Shown in pieces: positions 35,471 through 43,403 of a stretch of 64,000 nucleotides of DNA. Position 1 is the stretch's first letter; every line of letters starts with the position of its first letter. Source of the stretch: JANYJZ01 sp964523395 (GTDB lineage: Bacteria > Bacteroidota > Ignavibacteria > UBA10030 > SZUA-254); contig CAZFXS010000008.1 of the NCBI GenBank assembly GCA_964523395.1, positions 1-64,000 of the forward strand, written 5' to 3'. Under the pieces are notes generated by a model, which was not told the origin of the DNA, made no database searches, and saw only the letters and a list, made by a program, of their open reading frames with translations. Both the position numbers and the translations under genes were made by a program.

Positions 35471-37243
35471 ATGAAATATTTGGTAATGCTCATCATCTTC
35501 TTTTCACTATTTGTTGAAGCTGCATATCCACAGACAGAGATCTGGCGGGTACAAGGAGGAGTTGCAGTTCAGGATAATAGTGGCAACACATATGTTTCAA
35601 AATCATTTGGAGCTGATCAAGATAGTCTTTCCAAAATTGATTCCATGGGAGAAATTCTTTGGACAGTTCCGCTACCCACAAAATATTATAGGCTTCTTTG
35701 GGGAAACAATGGTATTTATGTCACACCTAAACTTTACGGCGATGACAATAACACTGTTTATTTTTATAATACATCCGGGATCCTGATCTGGTCACACACC
35801 TTAGCCGGTTCTGGATTCATGAAAACATTTCCCGAAGTGGATCAACTGGGGAATATTGTTATAGCCTATAATACAACGAATAATTCTTCTTCATTGAAAC
35901 TATTAAAACTCAATTCAAACGGTGAGCAAGTTTTTGAAATTTCAATTCCTACCATTGTTTCTAATGCTTATGAACATTCTCTGCGTGGTCCGGCAATTGC
36001 TAGTAATGGAAATATCTGGGTGGTTGTTCAAGCAACTACTCAAGCCGAAAAGCAACGAGGCAATAGTTTTTCTATTAAGCAAGTTGGATATGAAGCTGCT
36101 CTTCTTTTTGATGGTGTAACAGGTGCATTGTTGCTTCAAAAAAATATTTATCAGGGACTAACTGATGAACAAGTTGACGATGGTCGAGGTAACCTCAAGG
36201 AATACACTTCTAATGCTTATAATGTCGGAGGGCCATCTTTCTTTGTCTTATGTAATGGCAACAACCTTATTGCTGGAGGATATTTCACATTTCTCTCTAC
36301 AAAGTGTCGAAGCAACGGATCCTGCAAAAGCGTTCAGAAAAGTGAATGGAGAATGAGCCTAGTCGATCCTACCGGAAAACTTTCTCGATTTCGATACCGA
36401 GGAAAGGGGGAGTATCGTAGCATATACGGTACGGAATATTCAACCGTCGACGATGATGGAAATGAGTTGGAGAAAATTATTAGCGGAGAAACGAACGACC
36501 TATTTCTGCATGGGCGTGTTGCACGAGGGAAAACAATGAACGGTATAGGCGATTATTTCACCGATGATGTTGTTCTACGTTTTAGTTTAACAACAAAAAA
36601 AATTGATTGGAAGATTGCGACGCAAATGCCTTCATTCGGAGAAACTATATCCACGTACGTTTACCAGCCATCGCAGCTTATCCTCCGCCAAAAAGACGCA
36701 CGTACTATTGAAGTTTACAATAACAATGGTGTGTTGAACGAAACACAACTTATTTTCCCTTATGATATTTCACTTCCCCCACAATCAGGCATAGAGTATC
36801 GTGTAGACAACACAGAAAGTGGTTTTTTGCTTCTTAGTGGATACAGTTGCGATATTCTTCCATGTGAGAGATTTATTGCAAAGTTCTCAATTGCTGGGTT
36901 TCTTGCAACTCAAAATTTCACACGCCACATTGCAATACAGGAAGATTATGCACCGGAACAATTTTCCCTCGCTCAAAATTATCCCAACCCCTTCAACCCT
37001 ACAACCACAATTGACTTTGAACTGGCAGGTAATGCTCTCGTCACTCTGAAAGTTTATAACACTCTCGGACAGGAAATAATCACACTCGCCGACAAGGAAG
37101 AGTTCTTTGAGGGAGCAAACAGTCTGGAATTTAATGCCTCAGGTTTGCCTTCCGGTATCTATTATTACCGGATTGTCGCGGAAGGATTAGATGGTGAACC
37201 GGTGCAATTCGCCGAAATGAAAAAAATGGTGTTAATGAAATAA
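35471..37243 (+). CDS. Secreted protein with T9SS sorting domain
   Basis: A 590-residue predicted secreted protein. It has a signal peptide (1-20, MKYLVMLIIFFSLFVEAAYPQ) and a long beta-rich middle that looks like a delivery-type or PQQ-like propeller (repeated IDSMGEILWTVPLP, NTSGILIWSHTLAG, LNSNGEQVFEIS blocks). The C-terminal ~85 residues form a T9SS type A sorting domain with QNYPNPFNPTTTI and end MVLMK. The frame opens at ATG 35456, but AAAGGG (35460-35464) lies ~6 bases ahead of ATG 35471, which also starts the signal peptide. The gene is more A/T-rich than its neighbours. Function unknown. Confidence 0.8.
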   Translation: MKYLVMLIIFFSLFVEAAYPQTEIWRVQGGVAVQDNSGNTYVSKSFGADQDSLSKIDSMGEILWTVPLPTKYYRLLWGNNGIYVTPKLYGDDNNTVYFYNTSGILIWSHTLAGSGFMKTFPEVDQLGNIVIAYNTTNNSSSLKLLKLNSNGEQVFEISIPTIVSNAYEHSLRGPAIASNGNIWVVVQATTQAEKQRGNSFSIKQVGYEAALLFDGVTGALLLQKNIYQGLTDEQVDDGRGNLKEYTSNAYNVGGPSFFVLCNGNNLIAGGYFTFLSTKCRSNGSCKSVQKSEWRMSLVDPTGKLSRFRYRGKGEYRSIYGTEYSTVDDDGNELEKIISGETNDLFLHGRVARGKTMNGIGDYFTDDVVLRFSLTTKKIDWKIATQMPSFGETISTYVYQPSQLILRQKDARTIEVYNNNGVLNETQLIFPYDISLPPQSGIEYRVDNTESGFLLLSGYSCDILPCERFIAKFSIAGFLATQNFTRHIAIQEDYAPEQFSLAQNYPNPFNPTTTIDFELAGNALVTLKVYNTLGQEIITLADKEEFFEGANSLEFNASGLPSGIYYYRIVAEGLDGEPVQFAEMKKMVLMK

Positions 37244-37264
37244 TTTGTGCAGACATTTTTTGCA

Positions 37265-37303
37265 TCAAGAAAGGCCCGGCATACCAGTCGGGCTTTTTCT
37301 TGA
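37265..37303 (+). terminator. Intrinsic terminator after T9SS-cargo gene
   Basis: TCAAGAAAGGCCCG pairs with CGGGCTTTTTCTTGA around a ~10-base loop, with one bulged base. It contains a T-run in its right arm and lies 21 bases after the stop codon. Its right end overlaps the -35 box of the next gene's candidate promoter. Confidence 0.75.
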
Positions 37304-37327
37304 TTTCATCCGAATTTTCCGTATCTT
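37300..37327 (+). promoter_or_regulatory. Candidate promoter of the tandem peptidase genes
   Basis: TTGATT at 37300-37305, a 16-base spacer and TATCTT at 37322-37327, followed by TATCCC. It overlaps the preceding terminator. The -10 box and spacing match those at 6279-6306. Confidence 0.5.
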
Positions 37328-37373
37328 TATCCCTACAATTAACCAGCATCCTTAATTCCGGACTCCGTTCACG

Positions 37374-39041
37374 ATGAGCCTTCATCGTCTCTGCGCGCCA
37401 TTTGCAATTTGCAGTTGCATAATCCTTATTTCCTCCTGTATGAAGAACGAACCGCCCAAACTGCCGGAACGAAAAGTCAATTCCAAAGATGAACTTGTCC
37501 TGTATCTCGACACTCTTGAACAACGCTACGAGCAGGCATGCATCCAAATGGGGATGGCGAACTGGAACAGTTATTCAAAAGAAGCGGCATATGATCTCGA
37601 TGCCGCCAAAGCAGGATTCTCCGCGATTTTTTCTGACACCACCGCGCGCAACATTATCATAGAGTGGCGGGGCAAGTCCAATTCACTAGCCGATAAACCT
37701 CTCGCGCGAAGACTTGAACTCTGGTACCGCTGTTTCCTCGGCGGAGCCGTGTATGCCGATCCCGATATCGCTTCACTGGAAAATTCACTCCAGCAGACTA
37801 TCACCAATTTTAAATTTACCTACAATAACGCTGCAACCACCCGCGCATCCGTCAGCAACATGCTGAGGCAGGAAAAAAAGCAGACAACGCGGCATAAGTT
37901 GTGGTCGGTGACCGGACAACTTTCCGCGACTACCGACAGGGAGCTCCTTTGCCTTGTCAATTTACGGAACGAACGCGCGAAAGAATTCGGCTTCCCGAAT
38001 TACTATTCACTGTCATTGTATCTCCACTCTATCGACGAGGACTGGCTCCTCAAGACTCTCAACGCGCTGGAAGAACATACCACTCAACCGTTTGAAGAAT
38101 TCATCGCCGCTTCTTCCAAGAAACTTCATATCAAAAAGTTCGGGCCGTGGGATTTTGATTTTGCGCTACGCGAAGCGGCGTCTCTTCCCAACAAATATTT
38201 TGCAGAAGATTCGGTATTCAGCATTATTCACCGTTTCCAAAAGGGAATCGGGTTTAATGTTGATTCGCTTCCCATCAAGGAAGTGGTAAAAGATATTCCC
38301 TACGGTGGACTGAGTCTCGGCATCAAGATTCCCACCGACTCACGGTTCCTTGTGAATCCGACAAAAGGCAAAGGATTCTACTCCGTGGCGTTTCATGAGT
38401 ACGGGCATTCGCTGAAAGCAGTACACACGAATGTCGAGTTTCCGATTCTGAAAGGATATGAATGGATTCCCGGCGCGCAGTGTGCCGCATATGAAGAAGG
38501 TGTTGCCGATATGCATGGCGAGTTTACTGATGATTCCCTCTGGCTGTCGAAATTTACGAAAGCAAAAACGAAGGAAATAGAAAAGTATATTGAAGGCAGA
38601 GGTATCCCGACATTATTCCGCCTCCGGCGTTTACTGAAAGATTTCTTTATTGAATATGAGATGTACAAGAACCCCGAGCAGGATATGGCACTGCTTGAAC
38701 GGGCGATGTTTAAAAAATATCTGCTTGTCGATATCGACAGCACCGAACAGCATCAGTATGCCTCCTCGATCTGGTACACTTCCTACCCGTGTTATTATCA
38801 AAACTACATTCTTGCCGGCATGATCGCGACACAGCTTCAGGAAGCCATGACCAGCAAATTCGGCGAAGATAAAATCTTCAATCCAAATCTTGCGGCATGG
38901 ATGACCGCGCAATTATACGAGTCCGGTGAAAAACTGGAATGGACAGAACGTATCCGCAATGCAACAGGCAAATCGCTCGACACCGGACCGTATCTCCGGA
39001 AATTAGGCATCGAACACCATAAACTCCTCACGCAAGAGTAA
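37374..39041 (+). CDS. M2/M3-like zinc peptidase, lipoprotein
   Basis: A 555-residue predicted lipoprotein zinc peptidase. The lipobox ISSC places the lipidated Cys near residue 22. The gluzincin motif AFHEYGHSLKAVH has HEYGH at 341-345, and the downstream AAYEEGVADMHGEF supplies the third ligand and a G-V-A-D motif of the M2/M3 kind. The fold is probably the mostly helical peptidyl-dipeptidase/oligopeptidase type. It lies 55 bases before a second M2 peptidase with which it shares overall size and helix pattern but little sequence. I take it to be exported and anchored in an outer or inner membrane leaflet, cleaving small peptides. Confidence 0.82.
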   Translation: MSLHRLCAPFAICSCIILISSCMKNEPPKLPERKVNSKDELVLYLDTLEQRYEQACIQMGMANWNSYSKEAAYDLDAAKAGFSAIFSDTTARNIIIEWRGKSNSLADKPLARRLELWYRCFLGGAVYADPDIASLENSLQQTITNFKFTYNNAATTRASVSNMLRQEKKQTTRHKLWSVTGQLSATTDRELLCLVNLRNERAKEFGFPNYYSLSLYLHSIDEDWLLKTLNALEEHTTQPFEEFIAASSKKLHIKKFGPWDFDFALREAASLPNKYFAEDSVFSIIHRFQKGIGFNVDSLPIKEVVKDIPYGGLSLGIKIPTDSRFLVNPTKGKGFYSVAFHEYGHSLKAVHTNVEFPILKGYEWIPGAQCAAYEEGVADMHGEFTDDSLWLSKFTKAKTKEIEKYIEGRGIPTLFRLRRLLKDFFIEYEMYKNPEQDMALLERAMFKKYLLVDIDSTEQHQYASSIWYTSYPCYYQNYILAGMIATQLQEAMTSKFGEDKIFNPNLAAWMTAQLYESGEKLEWTERIRNATGKSLDTGPYLRKLGIEHHKLLTQE

Positions 39042-39096
39042 TTCAAACCGTTATCGCTGTATTACCGTTATTATGAATGACCACTAAAGGATAGTT

Positions 39097-40890
39097 ATGA
39101 AATCAACCATATTGTTATTACTGTTTTGTGTATTGACTCTGAACGCGCAAAACATATCTACCATCCAGCAGGAAACGAAAGAATTCCTCATAATGTACAA
39201 TACGCTCTACCAGAAACTGGGCACCGTTTCGGCGGAGGCGCAATGGAAGGCCGGCACTGATGTATCTCCCGAACACACCGGAGAACGCATTGGCGCCGAC
39301 AAAGCGTTGGCGGCATTCCAGGGAAATCCATACATCATAGAGAAATGCAAATCGCTGTTACAGCAATCATCCAACCTTGACCCGATATCAGTGCGGCAAC
39401 TGAATGAAATCATGCTTGCCGCAGCGCATTACCCCGGCACCATTCCGGGTGTTGTTGCCGAGCGCGTAACTGCCGAAGCAAACCAAAGCGCCGCGCTCGA
39501 CGGATTTCGGTTTTGCGACCAGAAAGCGGGCGACTCCTGCGTGAGTGTAACGACACCGAATAAAATTCAGGAAGTGCTCTCTTCCTCAACTGATCTCGCG
39601 GAACGCAAACATGCATGGGAAGTTTCCAAGCAAACAGGACCCGTGCTGAAACCGGGATTGATTAAACTCCAGCAACTGCGCAACAGGATGGGACAGGAGT
39701 TGGGATATCACTCGTTCTTCGCACTTGAAGTCGCGGATTATGGCATGACCGTTACGGAAATGATGTCGATGCTCGATTCATCCATTGCGGCTGTCAAACC
39801 GCTCTATCAGAATCTCCACTACTGGGCGAAAGTGAAACTTGCGAAGAAATTCAACCAACCGGTTCCGAAGAAAATCCCCGCGCACTGGATCAGTAACCGC
39901 TGGTCGCAGGCATGGCCGGGAATTACCGAAGGCGTTGACCTTGACCCGTATTTTAAAGATAAGTCGCCTGAATGGATTGTTCAGCAGGCAGAAAAATTTT
40001 ACGTCTCTCTCGGCATGCCGTCGCTTCCTCAATCGTTCTGGGAAAAATCTGATCTGTACGAACTTCCTCCGAACTCATCCAGGATTAAAAATACACATGC
40101 ATCGGCCTGGCACATCAATTATGATAACGATGTACGTTCATTAATGAGTGTGCGGCCTGATTTCGACTGGTTTGCAACCACGCATCACGAACTCGGACAT
40201 ATCTACTATTATATGGCATACTCAAATCCCGACGTACCGGTTGTCCTTCGCGAAGGAGCAAACAGGGCATTTCATGAGGCAATCGGTGATCTTATCGGAA
40301 TCGCGGCGCGGCAGATTCCTTACCTGAAAGAAATCGGTGTACTTCCGAAGAACATGAAAATCGACCAGACACAATGGTTGCTGAGTGAAGCATTGGATAA
40401 CGCGGTGGTGTTTATTCCTTGGTCTGCGGGAACAATGACGCATTGGGAACATGACTTCTATGAACAAAATCTTTCTCCGGATGAATACAATAAACGGTGG
40501 TGGGAATATGTCGCAAAGTACCAGGGCGTCGAACCTCCTGATATCCGCAGTGAAGAATATTGCGATGCTGCCACGAAGACACACATTAACGACGACCCCG
40601 CCGGATACTATGATTACAGTCTCGCATTTCTCATAAAGTATCAGCTTCATAATTATATCGCGAAAAATATTCTGCATCAAGACCCGCGTAATTGCAATTA
40701 TTATGGAAACAAGGAAGTGGGCAAATGGCTGTGGGAACTGCTGAAGCTCGGTTCAACGCGGGACTGGCGGCAGGTTATCAGAGAAAAAACCGGTGAGGAT
40801 ATCTCACCTAAAGCAATGCTGGAATATTTCGCGCCGGTGATGAAGTATCTCAAAAAAGAAAATGCCGGAAAAAATATTTCGTGGGAGTAA
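39097..40890 (+). CDS. Peptidase M2 family (angiotensin-converting-enzyme-like) dipeptidase
   Basis: A 597-residue exported carboxydipeptidase. A signal peptide (1-17, MKSTILLLLFCVLTLNA) is followed by a long helical domain with the M2 active site TTHHELGHIYYYMAY (HELGH near 364-368) and REGANRAFHEAIGDLIG, whose Glu is the third zinc ligand, matching angiotensin-converting enzyme closely. A single catalytic domain is present, as in bacterial homologues. AAAGGA lies 6 bases before the ATG. It follows another zinc peptidase gene by 55 bases and precedes a secreted unknown by 4 bases, all on the same strand. Confidence 0.92.
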   Translation: MKSTILLLLFCVLTLNAQNISTIQQETKEFLIMYNTLYQKLGTVSAEAQWKAGTDVSPEHTGERIGADKALAAFQGNPYIIEKCKSLLQQSSNLDPISVRQLNEIMLAAAHYPGTIPGVVAERVTAEANQSAALDGFRFCDQKAGDSCVSVTTPNKIQEVLSSSTDLAERKHAWEVSKQTGPVLKPGLIKLQQLRNRMGQELGYHSFFALEVADYGMTVTEMMSMLDSSIAAVKPLYQNLHYWAKVKLAKKFNQPVPKKIPAHWISNRWSQAWPGITEGVDLDPYFKDKSPEWIVQQAEKFYVSLGMPSLPQSFWEKSDLYELPPNSSRIKNTHASAWHINYDNDVRSLMSVRPDFDWFATTHHELGHIYYYMAYSNPDVPVVLREGANRAFHEAIGDLIGIAARQIPYLKEIGVLPKNMKIDQTQWLLSEALDNAVVFIPWSAGTMTHWEHDFYEQNLSPDEYNKRWWEYVAKYQGVEPPDIRSEEYCDAATKTHINDDPAGYYDYSLAFLIKYQLHNYIAKNILHQDPRNCNYYGNKEVGKWLWELLKLGSTRDWRQVIREKTGEDISPKAMLEYFAPVMKYLKKENAGKNISWE

Positions 40891-40894
40891 CCGA

Positions 40895-41719
40895 ATGAAC
40901 CAACTGGTGCGTCACATCCTATTCCTTCTGCTGTTCCTGCCGGCCGCACAAGCGGCGGCTCAGCAATCCATCATAGATTTTTTCCCTGTTGCCGAATCGC
41001 TGATCACATATCCGCCGTATAAGCCCCGACTTGGAATCCTCGGCCAGCATAAGATATCCAACTGGTATGTTTCAATTATCGGGTTGAAGGAAACTAAAAC
41101 AATCTTTCTTGCTGCCGTAACAAAACAGCCGATAAAGAATGTCATGAAAGAAATTTCACTCTCGGTGAAATTCAACGGCAGAATTCCTGACGTAGGCAAG
41201 ACCAGTACGTGGGGCTATGTTTTTGACAGGAACGGCGACGGTAAAATCGATTACCTGGCACTCTTAGGCGGTGCCGCGCCGGTCAAGGACAGCACATTTT
41301 CGGAAGATTATGCGTACCGAGGCCTGCCATTGCGAACCGACGATATAAAATACTACATAAAAAATACGAAACTGATATTCAATCACTGGGCAGACGACAA
41401 CTATGACGGCACTCTGGACGGGCTTATCCATGTGGATATGGACCGTGAGCGGGATATGGTAGACCGCCGTCTTGTTATCCGCAGTACGGCGTTTAACGGA
41501 AAATTTGACGATGTGTGGGCGCTACGGCTGGTGGATGAAACAGTTCAGGATTCGATTCCTCACACAGCGACCAACGTTCCGTTCATCGCTGTGGAAGGAA
41601 AGGAAAGCGCAATTACAACCGATTCGTTCAAGGAAAAAACAGAAGTCTTAAAACTCCTTAATACTGCAATAAAAAAATCAAAACTGACCGCTAAAAACTT
41701 TTTTCAGCCCGGGCAGTAA
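40895..41719 (+). CDS. Secreted protein of unknown function
   Basis: A 274-residue protein with a signal peptide (1-23, ending AAQAAAQQ). The frame opens upstream at 40862 inside the peptidase gene, but GGGAG (40883-40887) lies 7 bases ahead of ATG 40895, which starts the signal peptide. The mature part has acidic, calcium-binding-like turns (DRNGDGKIDY and DDNYDGTLDG), each a DxDGxxD-type loop as in dockerin or thrombospondin type 3 repeats, so it may bind calcium. It is the last gene of the peptidase group; whether it is functionally linked is unknown. Confidence 0.7.
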   Translation: MNQLVRHILFLLLFLPAAQAAAQQSIIDFFPVAESLITYPPYKPRLGILGQHKISNWYVSIIGLKETKTIFLAAVTKQPIKNVMKEISLSVKFNGRIPDVGKTSTWGYVFDRNGDGKIDYLALLGGAAPVKDSTFSEDYAYRGLPLRTDDIKYYIKNTKLIFNHWADDNYDGTLDGLIHVDMDRERDMVDRRLVIRSTAFNGKFDDVWALRLVDETVQDSIPHTATNVPFIAVEGKESAITTDSFKEKTEVLKLLNTAIKKSKLTAKNFFQPGQ

Positions 41720-41739
41720 CCGGAAACACCTCAAAAATT

Positions 41740-42231
41740 TTACCCGGCAGCGTTCTCCTTCTTCATCTTGTCGTACGTGTACGACCATTTTACCTTCCCC
41801 TTCCCGTACGTCAACGGGTCAGGAGAGTCAATCGCAATCATCGTCCCTGTTGAAAACAGGGTGGATGATTGCCGTGACCCTGTTGTTAATAACGAAGCAA
41901 AAATCTGAATGCTCGGCAAGTGGCCGATAAGCAAGACCGGTGACTGCAAACGCATGTTCAATTCTTCAACGAGCTGGCGCGGATCTGATGTTGGTGTAAG
42001 GTATTCAATCGTATCAAAAGATGGAACTCCGATTTCCTTTATTACGATACGGGCGGTTTGCTCGGCACGGGTTAACGGACTGGAAAGCACCAGCGACGGG
42101 ATAATCTTTAATCGGGAGAGTGTACGGCCTGCGGCAACCGCCTGTTGTTCACCGAGCACAGAAAGAGGGCGCGCCGCATCGTCAAACTCATGCGCTAACG
42201 CATCACCATGACGCAGAAGAATCAACTGCAT
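41740..42231 (-). CDS. sixA: Phosphohistidine phosphatase SixA-like
   Basis: A 163-residue histidine-phosphatase superfamily member. The active-site motif LILLRHGDA (His8) sits at the N-terminus, and LLIGHLPSI has the second catalytic histidine. SixA removes phosphate from phosphohistidine in signalling or PTS proteins, and in some bacteria acts on the nitrogen PTS, whose EI/HPr-type relatives are in this window. The frame opens at TTG 42240, but ATG 42231 begins the motif directly and is chosen. It lies 5 bases after the ArsC-like gene. Confidence 0.88.
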   Translation of the reverse strand: MQLILLRHGDALAHEFDDAARPLSVLGEQQAVAAGRTLSRLKIIPSLVLSSPLTRAEQTARIVIKEIGVPSFDTIEYLTPTSDPRQLVEELNMRLQSPVLLIGHLPSIQIFASLLTTGSRQSSTLFSTGTMIAIDSPDPLTYGKGKVKWSYTYDKMKKENAAG

Positions 42232-42236
42232 TTGGT

Positions 42237-42587
42237 TCAAGAGAGAAACTCTTTGATACGTTCGGCAGGGCGGGCCAGGATGGCAGAACTTCCCTTTTCC
42301 ACAATCGGACGCTGGAGCAAATCGGGATACTTCACTATGAATTCAATAATCTCCTCCTCTGTTAAATCCATTTCAGACAGGTTCAGATCTTTGTACACCT
42401 GTTCTTTTGTGCGAAGAATATCTCTTGCCCGAAGCTTCATCTTTACCAATAGTTTTTTGATCTGCGCTTTTGAAAGCGGCTCGGTATAGTAATTCACCGA
42501 TTCGATATCGACTCCGGCATCTACCAGAGCTTTATATACCTGACGGCAGGTCGTGCATGTTGGTTTTTGATAAATGGTAATCTTCAT
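42237..42587 (-). CDS. ArsC/Spx-family protein
   Basis: A 116-residue thioredoxin-fold protein. The N-terminus MKITIYQKPTCTTCRQ has a CxxC (Cys11, Cys14), and the C-terminal RPIVEKGSSAILARP contains the conserved RP(I/L) turn of the family. It could be an arsenate reductase of the glutaredoxin type or an Spx/MgsR-like regulator; the CxxC fits Spx-like members. Its gene lies between an outer-membrane protein and SixA, sharing 16- and 5-base gaps. Confidence 0.85.
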   Translation of the reverse strand: MKITIYQKPTCTTCRQVYKALVDAGVDIESVNYYTEPLSKAQIKKLLVKMKLRARDILRTKEQVYKDLNLSEMDLTEEEIIEFIVKYPDLLQRPIVEKGSSAILARPAERIKEFLS

Positions 42588-42603
42588 CGGAGCAGCAATG
42601 AAA

Positions 42604-43290
42604 TTACATTTTCATTTTTATGCCGCCGCTCACCGGGAAATATTGCCGCGTTCTGTCGAAAACTCCCATCACCGTTCTTCCCTGAACGAATATGCCAATC
42701 TGGGCTGTCACCGGAATTTCCACACCAAGCCCTGCCGACCATGTAAACGCTGTTTGTGATTCATCCGAAACGGAAAATGCGTTTGTTCCTTTGATTGCGA
42801 TGCTGTCTGTGGAAAGTCTTGTCAACCCTGCGCCGATAAGAAAATACGGAGCGGGCGAGTGCTTTGTCGCGGAGAAACTTCCTTTGAAAAAAACCATCAG
42901 GTTGGCAATGCTGGTTGTGCCGCGCCTGATAATTTCACCGTTCTGTATAGCGGCTTGCTGGGCCGGATATTTTTCCGTCATCGCCGCGCGATATCCCGCT
43001 TCGTCAAATGCAAACCTGTTATATTCAAGTGCCGCAAAAATTGCACCGTAACCGATAGCGCCCGGCGTGAATGAAAGCCCGTAACCGATGGCGCCATTCC
43101 ATCCGTTTTTCCAATAGTCGCGGAATTCCAACGGCAGATACTGATATGATAATCCGCCCCAGACGAGAATTTCCCTGTCTGCGGGAATATCATCTATCAT
43201 AGGCGGCTTAAGAGCGGTTGAGTCAGATTGTGCGGATGATACTGCGAACGCAACTAACGTCAGGAGAGCGACATACAATAGACGTTTCAT
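42604..43290 (-). CDS. Predicted outer-membrane beta-barrel protein
   Basis: A 228-residue protein with a signal peptide (1-20, ending VSSAQS). The remainder alternates hydrophobic and polar residues and has typical short-barrel strands such as GLGVEIPVTAQIGIFVQGRTVMG, ending VSGGIKMKM. The size fits an 8-strand OmpW/OmpX-like barrel. It is first in an operon with the ArsC-like and SixA genes. A good promoter with a 5'-leader hairpin lies upstream. The function is unknown. Confidence 0.72.
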   Translation of the reverse strand: MKRLLYVALLTLVAFAVSSAQSDSTALKPPMIDDIPADREILVWGGLSYQYLPLEFRDYWKNGWNGAIGYGLSFTPGAIGYGAIFAALEYNRFAFDEAGYRAAMTEKYPAQQAAIQNGEIIRRGTTSIANLMVFFKGSFSATKHSPAPYFLIGAGLTRLSTDSIAIKGTNAFSVSDESQTAFTWSAGLGVEIPVTAQIGIFVQGRTVMGVFDRTRQYFPVSGGIKMKM

Positions 43291-43331
43291 AATAATCCTT
43301 TGATAAATATTTTTCCAAGTGAAAGTGAACG

Positions 43332-43357
43332 AGCAACAACTTCGGAGGATTGCTCCA
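43332..43357 (-). promoter_or_regulatory. Small hairpin in the leader of the OMP operon
   Basis: GAGCAA and TTGCTC pair around a 13-base loop in the predicted 5' leader of the OMP-ArsC-SixA transcript. It is too short to be named further. Confidence 0.35.
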
Positions 43358-43374
43358 GGCTAAAGAGCAGAGGG

Positions 43375-43403
43375 AGTATACGAAGTTTTTTCTGCTTTTT
43401 CAA
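43375..43403 (-). promoter_or_regulatory. Promoter of the OMP-ArsC-SixA operon
   Basis: On the minus strand, TTGAAA (43398-43403), a 17-base spacer and TATACT (43375-43380). The -35 box overlaps the TGA stop codon of rqcH. The predicted start near 43368 leaves a leader of about 78 bases. Confidence 0.7.
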
